DNA of 19,844 nt from an uncultured Christensenellaceae bacterium (GCA_910587445.1 CAJULE010000028.1:1-19844); one strand, 5' to 3'. Positions 1-5,738 are shown, counted from the first letter of the stretch. A program made the numbers and translations. The notes: generated from the letters alone by a model not told the origin.

Positions 1-72
1 GTTCACGCCGTAGCTCCCGTTCACGCCGTAGCTCCCGTTCACGCCGTCGCTCCCGTTCACGCCGTCGCTCCT
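1..72 (-). repeat. Four 18-bp tandem repeats encoding GSYGVN/GSDGVN
   Basis: Four consecutive 18-bp units (1-18, 19-36, 37-54, 55-72) differ only at one codon position (TAC or GAC on the coding strand) and at the last base of the fourth unit. They are in frame with the minus-strand gene and give a hexapeptide repeat. The array is truncated at the window edge, so its real copy number is not visible. Confidence 0.93.
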
Positions 73-447
73 GTTTTGCAGATCTTCTTGAATGAGGCGT
101 ATAAACTGTTCAAATGAATACGTCTGCACAATCTTCAAGATGTTCGTTACACACTTCGAGTCGCCTTCTATGAGCTGATCGTACGCCTCAACTTTAGCGA
201 ACCGGTTCCACTGGACGCATTCGTAGAAGTTGAAGCAGTCTTGCGGCTTACGGCTAAAGTGAAGCCCCCACATACATTCCTCTATGTCCCCCTCTACCTT
301 ATGTATTGTTCCCACCACATTGCCGTTCTCGTCTTTGTAGTCGTACGAACCGGACTTTGTGGTAAAGTCGTGGTTAAACATCTTATAGCCGACTGCTACG
401 GGCTTCATGCCCTGTATATCTTTTTCTGTTATACGATATGTTTTCAT
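1..447 (-). CDS. DUF7666-like protein with hexapeptide repeats, 3' end cut by window edge
   Basis: The start is ATG at 447, preceded by a GGAGAAG ribosome binding site and overlapping the stop of the upstream gene (ATGA). The 149 visible codons stay open to the window edge. The N-terminal part has stretches that I recognise as DUF7666-like from Firmicute phages: MKPVAVGYKMF, a WGLHFSRKPQDCFNFY segment, and NRFAKVEAY followed by a GDSKCVTNILKI strand. From about residue 126 the protein becomes a tandem GSYGVN/GSDGVN repeat that continues past the edge. It is the last gene visible of the early operon. Its function is unknown; assignment to DUF7666 is from memory of the motif pattern and not from a search. 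The repeat tract may form an elongated beta or collagen-like stalk, which is inference. Confidence 0.72.
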   Translation of the reverse strand, partial: MKTYRITEKDIQGMKPVAVGYKMFNHDFTTKSGSYDYKDENGNVVGTIHKVEGDIEECMWGLHFSRKPQDCFNFYECVQWNRFAKVEAYDQLIEGDSKCVTNILKIVQTYSFEQFIRLIQEDLQNRSDGVNGSDGVNGSYGVNGSYGVN

Positions 448-650
448 GATCTCTTCTCCTTATTGACTTCTTTTAATTCTTCAAACGAAATAATATCTTC
501 ATAGCGCCAAACCGAATGAGGTCTAATCGGTCTTCTGAAAGGCGGAGTACTAAATATAAATACATACGCGAACTCTCCCGTTCCCTTCTCGATTCCAATC
601 AATTCGCCTTTATTTATTCTTTGTCTGATTTTGTTATGGTAAGGGTACAT
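444..650 (-). CDS. Small hypothetical phage protein
   Basis: 68 residues, ATG start with an AAGGAG site about ten bases upstream. The stop overlaps the next start by the ATGA arrangement, so the gene is translationally coupled to the DUF7666-like gene. The sequence has a central hydrophobic/aromatic stretch (FAYVFIFSTPPF) and a charged C-terminal end rich in Glu and Lys. I do not recognise a family. Its place between the DUF4373 gene and the repeat gene at the end of the replication operon suggests an early accessory function. The tight overlaps and good ribosome binding site make it a credible gene. Confidence 0.72.
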   Translation of the reverse strand: MYPYHNKIRQRINKGELIGIEKGTGEFAYVFIFSTPPFRRPIRPHSVWRYEDIISFEELKEVNKEKRS

Positions 651-667
651 TCCCGTACGTCTCCTTG

Positions 668-1507
668 TTAAATTTTCTCCGCAATATCAAAGTAATTGCC
701 GCTTATCGCACGCTTCAGCGAAGCCACTTTAGCCGCTTCATCCTTTCCATAGACAAGGTCTAAGCGCAAGATTATATTCGTCAGCTTCTCGTTCGGCACG
801 ATGTGTTTATTGAAATAGCAATTTCTCAAAAACTCTTCGAGAGCGATTCTGACTGTTGGTGCGACACACATTTTCGTCATGATGTCGGCATGGCTTTCAT
901 GCGCGCGTACACTACAGTCATAATCTTTATCTATATCTTTCTTACTTTCTTTATTATTCTTTACTTTACTTTTCTTTACTTTACTTTGGGGATTATTCGA
1001 CTGATTTACTTCGTTATTCGACCGATTTACTTCGTTATTCGGTTGGCTTACTTTCGAAAGATAATAGATATGCTTTTCAGACAAAACTCGCATTTCATCT
1101 AAACTGAGCAGCCATACGGCGTCATCTATGACGATTGACTTGCGATCTACGGTTGCCGAGTAATATACGGACTGTGATCGTTTCGAAGTGATGTTTTTGG
1201 GATAGCGGTCGCCGCTGATAAGTCCACACGCCACTAGCTCCTCAATCACCTCTGCAATCGTATCTGCGTCGGGTTGATACTTTCCTTGGAGACTGTCGAG
1301 GACGTACCATATGCAATCGTCTTTCTCATTCTGCGTCTCGTAAGGAATGTAATAGCCCTTGTCCGAATAAAGCAGGGTGAGCAATGCGAGATATACCGCT
1401 ATTGCTAAGTACCCGTACTTCATCTTCGGTCTGCGCAATTTGTTATCTTTCAGCAAGCCCACGTCAAACGGGAAATAATCCAATCCCGCTTTTTGGGGTC
1501 GTGCCAC
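668..1507 (-). CDS. DUF4373 (Lin1244/Lin1753-like) replication-associated protein
   Basis: 279 residues starting at GTG 1507, with a GGGAGGTG site five bases upstream. The N-terminus (MARPQKAGLDYFPFDV) is the hallmark of the Lin1244/Lin1753 N-terminal domain (DUF4373), often found in DnaD-like phage replication initiators. Residues 1 to about 150 fit a winged-helix-type domain. A low-complexity linker at about 155-200 holds a short tandem repeat (NNEVNRS/NNEVNQS) and Lys/Ser runs, and a second helical domain follows to the end. The protein probably binds the phage origin or loads replication factors; this comes from family knowledge. It lies directly downstream of the SSB, HNH nuclease and ERF genes in the early operon. 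The linker repeat is also repeated at DNA level near 1005-1045. Confidence 0.85.
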   Translation of the reverse strand: MARPQKAGLDYFPFDVGLLKDNKLRRPKMKYGYLAIAVYLALLTLLYSDKGYYIPYETQNEKDDCIWYVLDSLQGKYQPDADTIAEVIEELVACGLISGDRYPKNITSKRSQSVYYSATVDRKSIVIDDAVWLLSLDEMRVLSEKHIYYLSKVSQPNNEVNRSNNEVNQSNNPQSKVKKSKVKNNKESKKDIDKDYDCSVRAHESHADIMTKMCVAPTVRIALEEFLRNCYFNKHIVPNEKLTNIILRLDLVYGKDEAAKVASLKRAISGNYFDIAEKI

Positions 1508-1522
1508 TTACTCACCTCCCGC

Positions 1523-1933
1523 CTAAAACGGCAAATCCTCGTTCTCTACGTGCTTAAGCTCCGCAACTGTCTTCTTCTTCGCCTTTGGCTTTTGCGGCGT
1601 CTCGGGCTCGTCCTCGTCCTTAGGCGAGAGAAACTCGACGTCCTCGGCTACGATGTCGACTGACGTGCGCTTGTTGCCGTCCCTGTCCTCGTAATTACGG
1701 ACCTGTATGTTGCCGACAACGCAAATCTTCTTGCCCTTCGTCAGATACTTAGAGCAGTTCTCCGCAAGCGCTCGCCATGCAGTTATGTTGAAAAAGTCCG
1801 CTTCCCGCTCTCCGTCTGCGTTCGTGAAGTTTCTGTTCACCGCAAGACCGAACTTGCACACCGAGACTCCGCTCGGGGTTGCGCTTAGCTCGGGATCGCG
1901 CGTCAGTCGTCCGATTAAGAATACCTTGTTCAT
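1523..1933 (-). CDS. ssb: Single-stranded DNA-binding protein
   Basis: 136 residues. It begins MNKVFLIGRLTRDPEL, the standard SSB N-terminus, followed by an OB-fold of about 105 residues including SVCKFGLAVNRNF and FFNITAWRALAENC. A short acidic/Lys-Pro linker follows and the protein ends EDLPF, close to the acidic DDxPF tip through which SSBs recruit partner proteins. The ATG has an AAAGGAG site and overlaps the stop of the HNH nuclease gene (ATGA). It coats ssDNA during phage replication and recombination and probably works with the ERF annealing protein encoded three genes upstream. Length is typical for a phage SSB. Confidence 0.97.
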   Translation of the reverse strand: MNKVFLIGRLTRDPELSATPSGVSVCKFGLAVNRNFTNADGEREADFFNITAWRALAENCSKYLTKGKKICVVGNIQVRNYEDRDGNKRTSVDIVAEDVEFLSPKDEDEPETPQKPKAKKKTVAELKHVENEDLPF

Positions 1934-2607
1934 GATTTATCTCCTTTTTTAGATTTAACTTTGTAGACCTTGCAGAGCTTGTCATTCAGCCTCACAGGCT
2001 CCAAATGATACCGCTCGCAAAATTCCTTGTCGCCTATCGTGTGTGCCTCCGTATGGTGATTGCGGCACAGCGACAGTGCGCGTTTGCCTTCGTGCGGTAT
2101 CTCCCTGCGGTCGCTTCCCATGCCCACAACGTCGACATGGTGAAGCTCCGCATTTCGTCCGCAGACGGCACATTTCTTATACTTGAGGCATAGATATACG
2201 TACCTGCTTATGTCCTCGCAGAAGTCAATCAGCGGCTGTTTGAGCGGCACACCCCAGGCGATTATTTTCTCCATGAGCACGTCAATCATTGCGCTTGCCG
2301 TCTCTACGGAACAATCCGACAGTGAGAAGTCTTCAATCATATCTTTATAGCACTTCGACCGCACGCGAGCCTTAAAAAGGTTCTTGACTATCTCCGTATA
2401 TTCGCCCATAAAGTCCGCTATCTCGCTCATCATGGCATAGATCCTCTTCCTCTGCTCGGCGGTTATGGTGCGGCTGTCTTGAAGCATGATTCGCGCTTCT
2501 TTATAGCCGCACTTGATAAACCTGTCCACGTTCTCGTATCTCGCCTTGATAGTAAGCTCGCCGCTCTCGTCGTAGTCCGTTATCTTGCCGTCTATGATGT
2601 TCTCCAT
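1930..2607 (-). CDS. HNHc_6-type putative nuclease
   Basis: 225 residues. The C-terminal third carries a Cys-rich HNH-type motif: C146-x2-C149, H156-H157, then C181-x2-HH (184/185) and H189, as in the phage putative HNHc nuclease family (HNHc_6). The N-terminal 120 residues are helical and unassigned. Members sit beside ERF/RecT and SSB in Firmicute phages, where they are thought to take part in replication-coupled recombination; the substrate is not known. The start is ATG 2607 just after the ERF stop; the ribosome binding site is weak (GGCGG), so translation may depend on coupling to the gene before it. The ATGA overlap with ssb supports one operon. Confidence 0.88.
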   Translation of the reverse strand: MENIIDGKITDYDESGELTIKARYENVDRFIKCGYKEARIMLQDSRTITAEQRKRIYAMMSEIADFMGEYTEIVKNLFKARVRSKCYKDMIEDFSLSDCSVETASAMIDVLMEKIIAWGVPLKQPLIDFCEDISRYVYLCLKYKKCAVCGRNAELHHVDVVGMGSDRREIPHEGKRALSLCRNHHTEAHTIGDKEFCERYHLEPVRLNDKLCKVYKVKSKKGDKS

Positions 2608-2610
2608 GGT

Positions 2611-3288
2611 CTATACCGCCATTTCATCAAGAGCTTTCAACACCTCGATAAACTGCTTATCCGTGAGGTCGTTTATCTGAATGTCTGCGCCGAACATCTC
2701 GTCGAGAAGCTCGCGCCCTTTCTGTACCTCTATGCCGCCTATCTTGAGCGCGTGGACGAACAGCGTCTTGTTGTCTGCCTTGTCCGCTCCGTCCATTTGA
2801 AGCACGTCGGACGGCAGCTCTCTTTTGGGCGGCGCGGTTCTGCATATCTCTGTCGTTTTGGAGGTTTTGCTCGGCGGAGGTGTCTCCGCGTCGGGATCGA
2901 TCATCTCCTCAGTCGGTATGCAAAAGACTTGGAAGCACGCATATTTAAACGCTATGCTCATTGCCTTATTCGCCGACTTGTCCGCGCTGTCCATGCCCTC
3001 GCCTATGACCGTCGCCGACACCGACGACCCGTCCTCGGTATAGAAGGTGTACTTGACTTTGACGACGGTGTACAAGAGCGTCTTGCCTTTATCCGTCGTT
3101 CTTTCCATCCGATTGAGTTCGAGAACCTCGGGAACGACGTACATCTTATGCCTGACGAGCGCGGGCTGTAGTGCGTTCATGACGTCGTCTACGCCGCGAT
3201 AGTTAAACCCTTGCTGTTGGTTCTTCTTGTCTTTGCCGATAGCGCCTATGTCCTGCATGACGCCGTTTATGGCTGCGTGTATGCTCAT
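2611..3288 (-). CDS. erf: ERF family ssDNA-annealing recombinase
   Basis: 225 residues. The N-terminal domain contains the ERF signature QGFNYRGVDDVMNAL (about residues 25-40) and a KSANKAMSIAFKYA segment, both typical of the ERF superfamily. These proteins anneal complementary single strands and promote recombination or genome circularisation. The C-terminal 80 residues after the acidic/proline linker (about 140-155) are a small helical domain. I chose ATG 3288 (MSIHAAIN) and rejected the open frame that extends to 3534, because AAAGGAGGAG lies directly upstream, the start overlaps the Gp157 stop (ATGA), and the upstream extension is an Arg-rich shadow of the neighbouring gene. It pairs functionally with ssb and the HNH nuclease. 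Confidence 0.93.
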   Translation of the reverse strand: MSIHAAINGVMQDIGAIGKDKKNQQQGFNYRGVDDVMNALQPALVRHKMYVVPEVLELNRMERTTDKGKTLLYTVVKVKYTFYTEDGSSVSATVIGEGMDSADKSANKAMSIAFKYACFQVFCIPTEEMIDPDAETPPPSKTSKTTEICRTAPPKRELPSDVLQMDGADKADNKTLFVHALKIGGIEVQKGRELLDEMFGADIQINDLTDKQFIEVLKALDEMAV

Positions 3289-3788
3289 AGCTCCTCCTTT
3301 ATTTGTAGCGTTCTGCTCTCTATGAGCTCCGCGCCGTCTATGACCTCGCCCGTTTTGAGCGCCGCAAGTATCGCTTTCTTGTCCGCCGACGTTTCCGTCT
3401 TGACCCGTATGTACTGTTCGGGCAACTTGCTTTCGTCGAGGATATTCGTCTTGACTCCTACACGCACCGTCGCTTTGATTCTCTGCGTCTCGAACTGTTT
3501 CGCTCCGTAACGCGTTATTTCGCCGCAAAGCCACTCCGTCAGACGCTCCGCTTTCGCTTTCTTGGACTTTGCCCGAGCGTTAAGCTTAGCGACGTACTCG
3601 CTTATGTTCTTAGCGTCTGCGTTGAGCTGGGCGGCGTAGAGAAGAAGGTTCTCTATCTTCTCGTTCCGCTCCATTTCGAGACGGTCAAGAACGGTTAAGT
3701 CGAACACTACGCCCGTCTCTTCGTCCACTCCGTCGCTTTCCGTGTTCAAGAGCGTGTCTATTATGTCGTTATATTCATAAAGTTTCAT
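3285..3788 (-). CDS. Siphovirus Gp157 family protein
   Basis: 167 residues: an acidic N-terminus, then long helices (about 35-95, Lys/Glu rich, coiled-coil-like), then a beta-rich C-terminal part with the pattern LPEQYIRVKTETSADKKAIL. This matches the siphovirus Gp157 family, classically placed just upstream of an annealing recombinase. In streptococcal phages the family has been linked to phage resistance of the carrier, but its biochemical role is not established. ATG 3788 is preceded by AGAGAGGTG. Its stop overlaps the erf start. Confidence 0.9.
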   Translation of the reverse strand: MKLYEYNDIIDTLLNTESDGVDEETGVVFDLTVLDRLEMERNEKIENLLLYAAQLNADAKNISEYVAKLNARAKSKKAKAERLTEWLCGEITRYGAKQFETQRIKATVRVGVKTNILDESKLPEQYIRVKTETSADKKAILAALKTGEVIDGAELIESRTLQIKEEL

Positions 3789-3799
3789 AGCGCACCTCT

Positions 3800-4039
3800 C
3801 TAAAAGCTCATTCCCTCGACGGCTTGCTTGTCCGCCTCGGCTTGCTCTTCCGGTGTCTGCTTCGGCAAAGACAGCACGCCGCTTATGATGTCCGAAGCGA
3901 GCTTCAAAGCTTGCTCAGGCGTACAGAAGATTGTAAGATCTCCGGTCAAACTAAGCGATACTGCTCCCGCTAACGAGTGACGCACATCTACGCCGTAGCT
4001 ATCGTCCCTGTTCAGATGAACCATTGTTGAACTTGTCAT
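3800..4039 (-). CDS. Small hypothetical phage protein
   Basis: 79 residues with a good AAGGAG site before ATG 4039. The predicted fold is mixed: short beta strands with a Leu-Ser-Leu-Thr-Gly pattern around residue 30, then a helix containing EQALKLASDII and a charged C-terminal tail. I do not recognise a family. It lies 11 bases upstream of the Gp157-family gene and immediately downstream of the tRNA-like region in the early operon. The ribosome binding site and operon spacing support it as real. Confidence 0.75.
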   Translation of the reverse strand: MTSSTMVHLNRDDSYGVDVRHSLAGAVSLSLTGDLTIFCTPEQALKLASDIISGVLSLPKQTPEEQAEADKQAVEGMSF

Positions 4040-4068
4040 TTTTCTTTACTCCTTGTTTTTTTCTTGTT

Positions 4069-4086
4069 GGGAGAGCGTCCTCTCCC
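4069..4086 (-). other. RNA hairpin downstream of the tRNA-like element
   Basis: A perfect 7-bp inverted repeat (GGGAGAG / CTCTCCC) with a 4-base loop. On the minus-strand transcript it lies between the tRNA-like element and the ribosome binding site of the 79-residue gene. No U-run follows on that strand, so it does not look like a terminator; a processing or stabilising hairpin is more likely. Confidence 0.6.
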
Positions 4087-4104
4087 GCCTTGCAAGGTAA
4101 TTGC

Positions 4105-4175
4105 CGCAGATGTGGGGCTTGAACCCACCCGACCGAAGCTCCGCCTCCGTCTCTCGCCTGGCTACTCTATCTGCG
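4105..4175 (-). ncRNA. tRNA-like element (degenerate tRNA, anticodon not assignable)
   Basis: Reading the minus strand, a 7/7 acceptor stem (CGCAGAT with ATCTGCG) encloses a canonical T-arm: stem GTGGG/CCCAC with a seven-base loop TTCAAGC that fits T-Psi-C-R-A-N-Y. The middle can form a 5-bp stem (CGGAG/CTTCG, one G-U pair) but its loop has six bases (GCGGAG) and no U33, so no anticodon can be assigned. The D-arm region has the G18-G19 pair but no paired stem, and base 8 is A, not U. CCA is not encoded. Length is 71 bases plus a discriminator. It is intergenic in the early operon between the 130- and 79-residue genes. It could be a decayed tRNA, a tRNA mimic, or a processing signal; the acceptor and T-arm are too exact to be chance. 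Confidence 0.55.
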
Positions 4176-4180
4176 TTATA

Positions 4181-4199
4181 GAGCGAGACGTGCTCGCTC
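4181..4199 (-). other. RNA hairpin upstream of the tRNA-like element
   Basis: A perfect 7-bp inverted repeat (GAGCGAG / CTCGCTC) with a 5-base loop, five bases before the 5' side of the tRNA-like acceptor stem on the minus-strand transcript. No U-run follows. Together with the hairpin at 4069-4086 it brackets the tRNA-like element, so the whole 180-base intergenic stretch 4040-4221 is structured RNA. Confidence 0.6.
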
Positions 4200-4221
4200 A
4201 ATTGCGTTCGTGTAGAATCGG

Positions 4222-4614
4222 CTATTTTCTATTTATCCTATTTTCAAGTATTTCTTCTGCCATTTTGTTAGCTTCATCGGCTTTATCATGCCTATAGGCG
4301 CTTTCTTTACTCCATTCACCTATTGCCTTCAGCGCCAAGCGTTCTGTCTCCGAAAATATTTGATCAACCATTTGCACTGTATCAAATCGCTGCCCCGCTC
4401 TACTCAGCATATTTAGATATGTAACTACTTTGACAAAATACTTGCTCCGCGTAGGCTTGAATAGGTTGTCTATTGCAATCATTTTTGCCATACGTCGCTC
4501 TTCCCTCTTCTTTGCCTCCCTACGCTTTTGTTCCTTGTACTCTTCGATTACCTCTGCTCTTACCTGCTCCTTTACCGCCTCGTATACCTCGGGGCTTATC
4601 TCTACTGCTTCCAT
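4222..4614 (-). CDS. First gene of the lytic early operon, charged helical protein
   Basis: 130 residues. ATG 4614 has a perfect GGAGG eight bases upstream; an in-frame GTG three codons earlier overlaps that site and is rejected. Residues about 10-45 form a strongly charged helix (Glu/Lys/Arg rich, coiled-coil-like), followed by an aromatic segment (KYFVKVVTYLNML) and a second helical region. I do not recognise a family. Being the first product from the repressed lytic promoter suggests an early regulatory or takeover role, which is inference only. The 5' untranslated region starts inside operator O1, so its expression should respond directly to repressor. Confidence 0.82.
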   Translation of the reverse strand: MEAVEISPEVYEAVKEQVRAEVIEEYKEQKRREAKKREERRMAKMIAIDNLFKPTRSKYFVKVVTYLNMLSRAGQRFDTVQMVDQIFSETERLALKAIGEWSKESAYRHDKADEANKMAEEILENRINRK

Positions 4615-4633
4615 GTCTAACACCTCCGTTTAA

Positions 4634-4658
4634 TTTATAGACCATTTTGGTCTATAAA
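4634..4658. promoter_or_regulatory. Operator O1 for the phage repressor
   Basis: A perfect 25-bp palindrome with half-site TATAGACCA, a TTT centre, and two further matching bases on each side. It lies at and just beyond the expected start of the lytic transcript, so bound repressor would block initiation or early elongation. It is the best-matching of three related sites in 76 bases. Confidence 0.88.
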
Positions 4659-4659
4659 C

Positions 4660-4688
4660 ATTATAGAGACCATTTTGGTCTATGTCAA
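4660..4688 (-). promoter_or_regulatory. Lytic early promoter, full consensus
   Basis: On the minus strand, TTGACA (4688-4683), a 17-base spacer, and TATAAT (4665-4660): both hexamers match the sigma70/sigmaA consensus exactly. It drives the operon beginning at 4614. Operator O2 fills the spacer and O1 covers the start site, so it should be very strong unless repressed. Confidence 0.93.
4667..4681. promoter_or_regulatory. Operator O2 in the lytic promoter spacer
   Basis: Inverted repeat AGACCA-TTT-TGGTCT, sharing its core with O1 and O3. It sits wholly within the 17-bp spacer of the lytic promoter, so repressor bound here would exclude RNA polymerase. Confidence 0.86.
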
Positions 4689-4696
4689 GCATTTTT

Positions 4697-4709
4697 GACC
4701 ATTTTGGTC
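4697..4709. promoter_or_regulatory. Operator O3 beside the repressor promoter
   Basis: Inverted repeat GACCA-TTT-TGGTC, the shortest of the three sites (right half extends to TGGTCTATA, left half does not). It abuts the TATAAT box of the repressor gene, the right place for autoregulation of repressor synthesis. Confidence 0.8.
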
Positions 4710-4715
4710 TATAAT
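4710..4715 (+). promoter_or_regulatory. -10 box of the repressor promoter
   Basis: A perfect TATAAT on the plus strand, adjoining O3. No convincing -35 is present 16-18 bases upstream, so the promoter may be weak alone and stimulated by repressor bound at O2, as with lambda PRM; that comparison is inference. Transcription would begin about 4721-4723, at the start codon. Confidence 0.65.
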
Positions 4716-4722
4716 TTTTTTT

Positions 4723-4920
4723 TTGGATAACAGAATTAAGGATTTAAGACTTGAAAAGGGTCTTACGCAGAAACAAGTGGCAGAACAGTTAAATATAACA
4801 ACGCGCGCATACAGTTATTATGAGACAGGCACTCGTGAGCCTTCTTTCGATGTCTTGCGACGGATATGTGATTTTTTTGACGTCACCGCGGATTACATTA
4901 TCGGAAGAACAGATTTTTGA
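4723..4920 (+). CDS. XRE-family phage repressor, leaderless TTG start
   Basis: 65 residues, almost entirely one Cro/CI-type helix-turn-helix domain (about residues 4-60; TQKQVAEQLNITTRAYSYYE is the HTH, with VTADYIIG at the end). It lacks a C-terminal oligomerisation or S24 peptidase domain, so classical RecA-driven self-cleavage is not expected. The start is TTG at 4723; no upstream ATG or GTG is in frame before the stop at 4696, and no ribosome binding site is visible. The codon lies 7 bases after TATAAT and ends a run of ten T's, so the message is probably leaderless. It is the only plus-strand gene here and lies opposite the lytic operon with three operators between. It likely maintains lysogeny. 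Confidence 0.88.
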   Translation: MDNRIKDLRLEKGLTQKQVAEQLNITTRAYSYYETGTREPSFDVLRRICDFFDVTADYIIGRTDF

Positions 4921-5120
4921 TTTTTTATGGTAGTAATCTGCGCCTCTATAACTTCCCGTTCTGACACGTCGAACAACTCTGCCAACGGTATTACCTGTTC
5001 AATATTAAGCCGTCGTATGCCCTGTTCGTAACGGGCAACAGTTCTTTCCGCAACCCCCAAGACCTCTGCCACCTGCGCGGCGGTCTTTTTGCTTTGTTGC
5101 CTTAGTTCTCTAAGTGTCAT
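4893..5120 (-). CDS. XRE-family small DNA-binding protein convergent with the repressor
   Basis: 75 residues with a Cro/CI-type HTH (about residues 2-57; TAAQVAEVLGVAERTVARYE). ATG 5120 has GAGGTG upstream and overlaps the preceding stop. Its last nine codons overlap the 3' end of the repressor gene on the other strand by 28 bp. It is the last gene of the operon that starts at 6253. It may act as a Cro-like antagonist or antirepressor of the plus-strand repressor; position supports this but no operator for it can be assigned. No terminator is visible after it, so the transcript may continue antisense through the repressor gene. Confidence 0.86.
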   Translation of the reverse strand: MTLRELRQQSKKTAAQVAEVLGVAERTVARYEQGIRRLNIEQVIPLAELFDVSEREVIEAQITTIKNQKSVLPIM

Positions 5121-5335
5121 ACCGTCACCTCTTTAGGCTTGAGCGCTTTCCGAATGTGCTCCGCCAGCTCGTCCAAAGAACGCCGGAACCGCTCTTCACT
5201 CTCCTGTATCCGCGCACAGTACGCTCTCACGCACTCCTGCTCGTAAGCTCCGAGCTTGTCCAACAGCCGCTCCCGAACCTCGGGCGACCACTTCATCAGG
5301 TTTCTCGCCGCTATGTAGTAAATCATTTCAATCAT
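5117..5335 (-). CDS. Small hypothetical early protein
   Basis: 72 residues from ATG 5335 (MIEMIYYIAARNL), preceded by AGAGGTG and overlapping the previous stop (ATGA). The longer open frame upstream to 5485 is a shadow of the neighbouring gene. The protein is largely helical and charged (about residues 15-65, many Glu and Arg), with a short hydrophobic N-terminus. I recognise no family. Its end (KPKEVTV) resembles the end of the preceding gene product (RLKEVTA), and the DNA there is a near duplicate. Confidence 0.76.
   Translation of the reverse strand: MIEMIYYIAARNLMKWSPEVRERLLDKLGAYEQECVRAYCARIQESEERFRRSLDELAEHIRKALKPKEVTV
5121..5149 (-). repeat. Gene-junction repeat, copy 1
   Basis: A 29-bp stretch that matches 5336-5364 at 24 positions. 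On the minus strand it encodes the last residues of the 72-residue protein and carries the AAAGAGGTGACGG translation signal for the next gene. Confidence 0.7.
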
Positions 5336-5562
5336 GCCGTCACCTCTTTGAGCCTGAACGCTTTGATGAGCGCTCTCGCCCGCTCCTCGTTTATCTCTAT
5401 TCCGCCGTAGTTCTTCAGTCCGTAACGAGTTATTGCCTCTTCTCGAGCACGGTCGACATTCTTCGCGTATATCCGGGCATAACACCCGCCATACTCTCCT
5501 CCCTGCGCAAAGATAAGGTGATACGTCCGCGTCTTTACTTGCCTATTGCTTATGGGTATCAT
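5332..5562 (-). CDS. Small hypothetical early protein
   Basis: 76 residues. ATG 5562 is preceded by AGGAGGG about eight bases away. The start lies within the end of the 51-residue coiled-coil gene, overlapping it by 20 bases in another frame. The sequence suggests an alpha/beta fold: YHLIFAQGGEYGGCYARIYAKNVDRAREEAITRYG gives a strand, Gly-rich turn, strand and helix, then NYGGIEINEERARALIKAF. I do not recognise the family, though the pattern recalls small domains that sense or bind in early phage operons. Treat as unknown. Confidence 0.76.
   Translation of the reverse strand: MIPISNRQVKTRTYHLIFAQGGEYGGCYARIYAKNVDRAREEAITRYGLKNYGGIEINEERARALIKAFRLKEVTA
5336..5364 (-). repeat. Gene-junction repeat, copy 2
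   Basis: Near copy (24 of 29 positions) of 5121-5149. It likewise holds a gene end plus the ribosome binding site of the following gene, suggesting the junction was duplicated along with, or used to exchange, the gene between the copies. Confidence 0.7.
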
Positions 5563-5698
5563 CTGCCTTGCCCTCCTCTTTCAGCTTGTCCACTTCCGCC
5601 CGAAGCTCCTTAAGCTCGGCTTTCAGTTTGCGCATATCCTCTTTAAGAAAGTAGATCTGCGCCACCTGCGTCAACACGAGCATTTTTGTCTTGTTCAT
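5543..5698 (-). CDS. 51-residue coiled-coil protein
   Basis: ATG 5698 (MNKTKMLVLTQVAQ) has a GGAG site; the frame closes at TAG 5543-5545. After a hydrophobic N-terminal helix, residues about 18-44 form a Leu/Lys/Glu heptad-like coiled coil (KEDMRKLKAELKELRAEV). Its tail codons contain the ribosome binding site and start of the next gene. It may oligomerise with a neighbour in this operon; no family is recognised. The ribosome binding site, start and operon fit make it credible despite its size. Confidence 0.78.
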   Translation of the reverse strand: MNKTKMLVLTQVAQIYFLKEDMRKLKAELKELRAEVDKLKEEGKADDTHKQ

Positions 5699-5738
5699 CA
5701 GTTAGTCTCCTATATGCTTGTTCTACGTTTTTACGGCT

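Noticed and set aside
1..72. CRISPR-like array
   Set aside because: Units are directly adjacent without spacers and in frame with a gene, so it is a coding tandem repeat.
2479..3171. Plus-strand open frame of 230 codons
   Set aside because: Antisense of the ERF and HNH genes; composition typical of a reverse-strand shadow.
3289..3534. N-terminal extension of the ERF gene
   Set aside because: No ribosome binding site, Arg/Gln-rich shadow of the Gp157-family gene, whereas the internal ATG 3288 has a perfect site and family-typical N-terminus.
4105..4175. Phage attachment site in a tRNA gene
   Set aside because: No integrase or second att copy in the window, and the element lies inside an early operon, not at a prophage edge.
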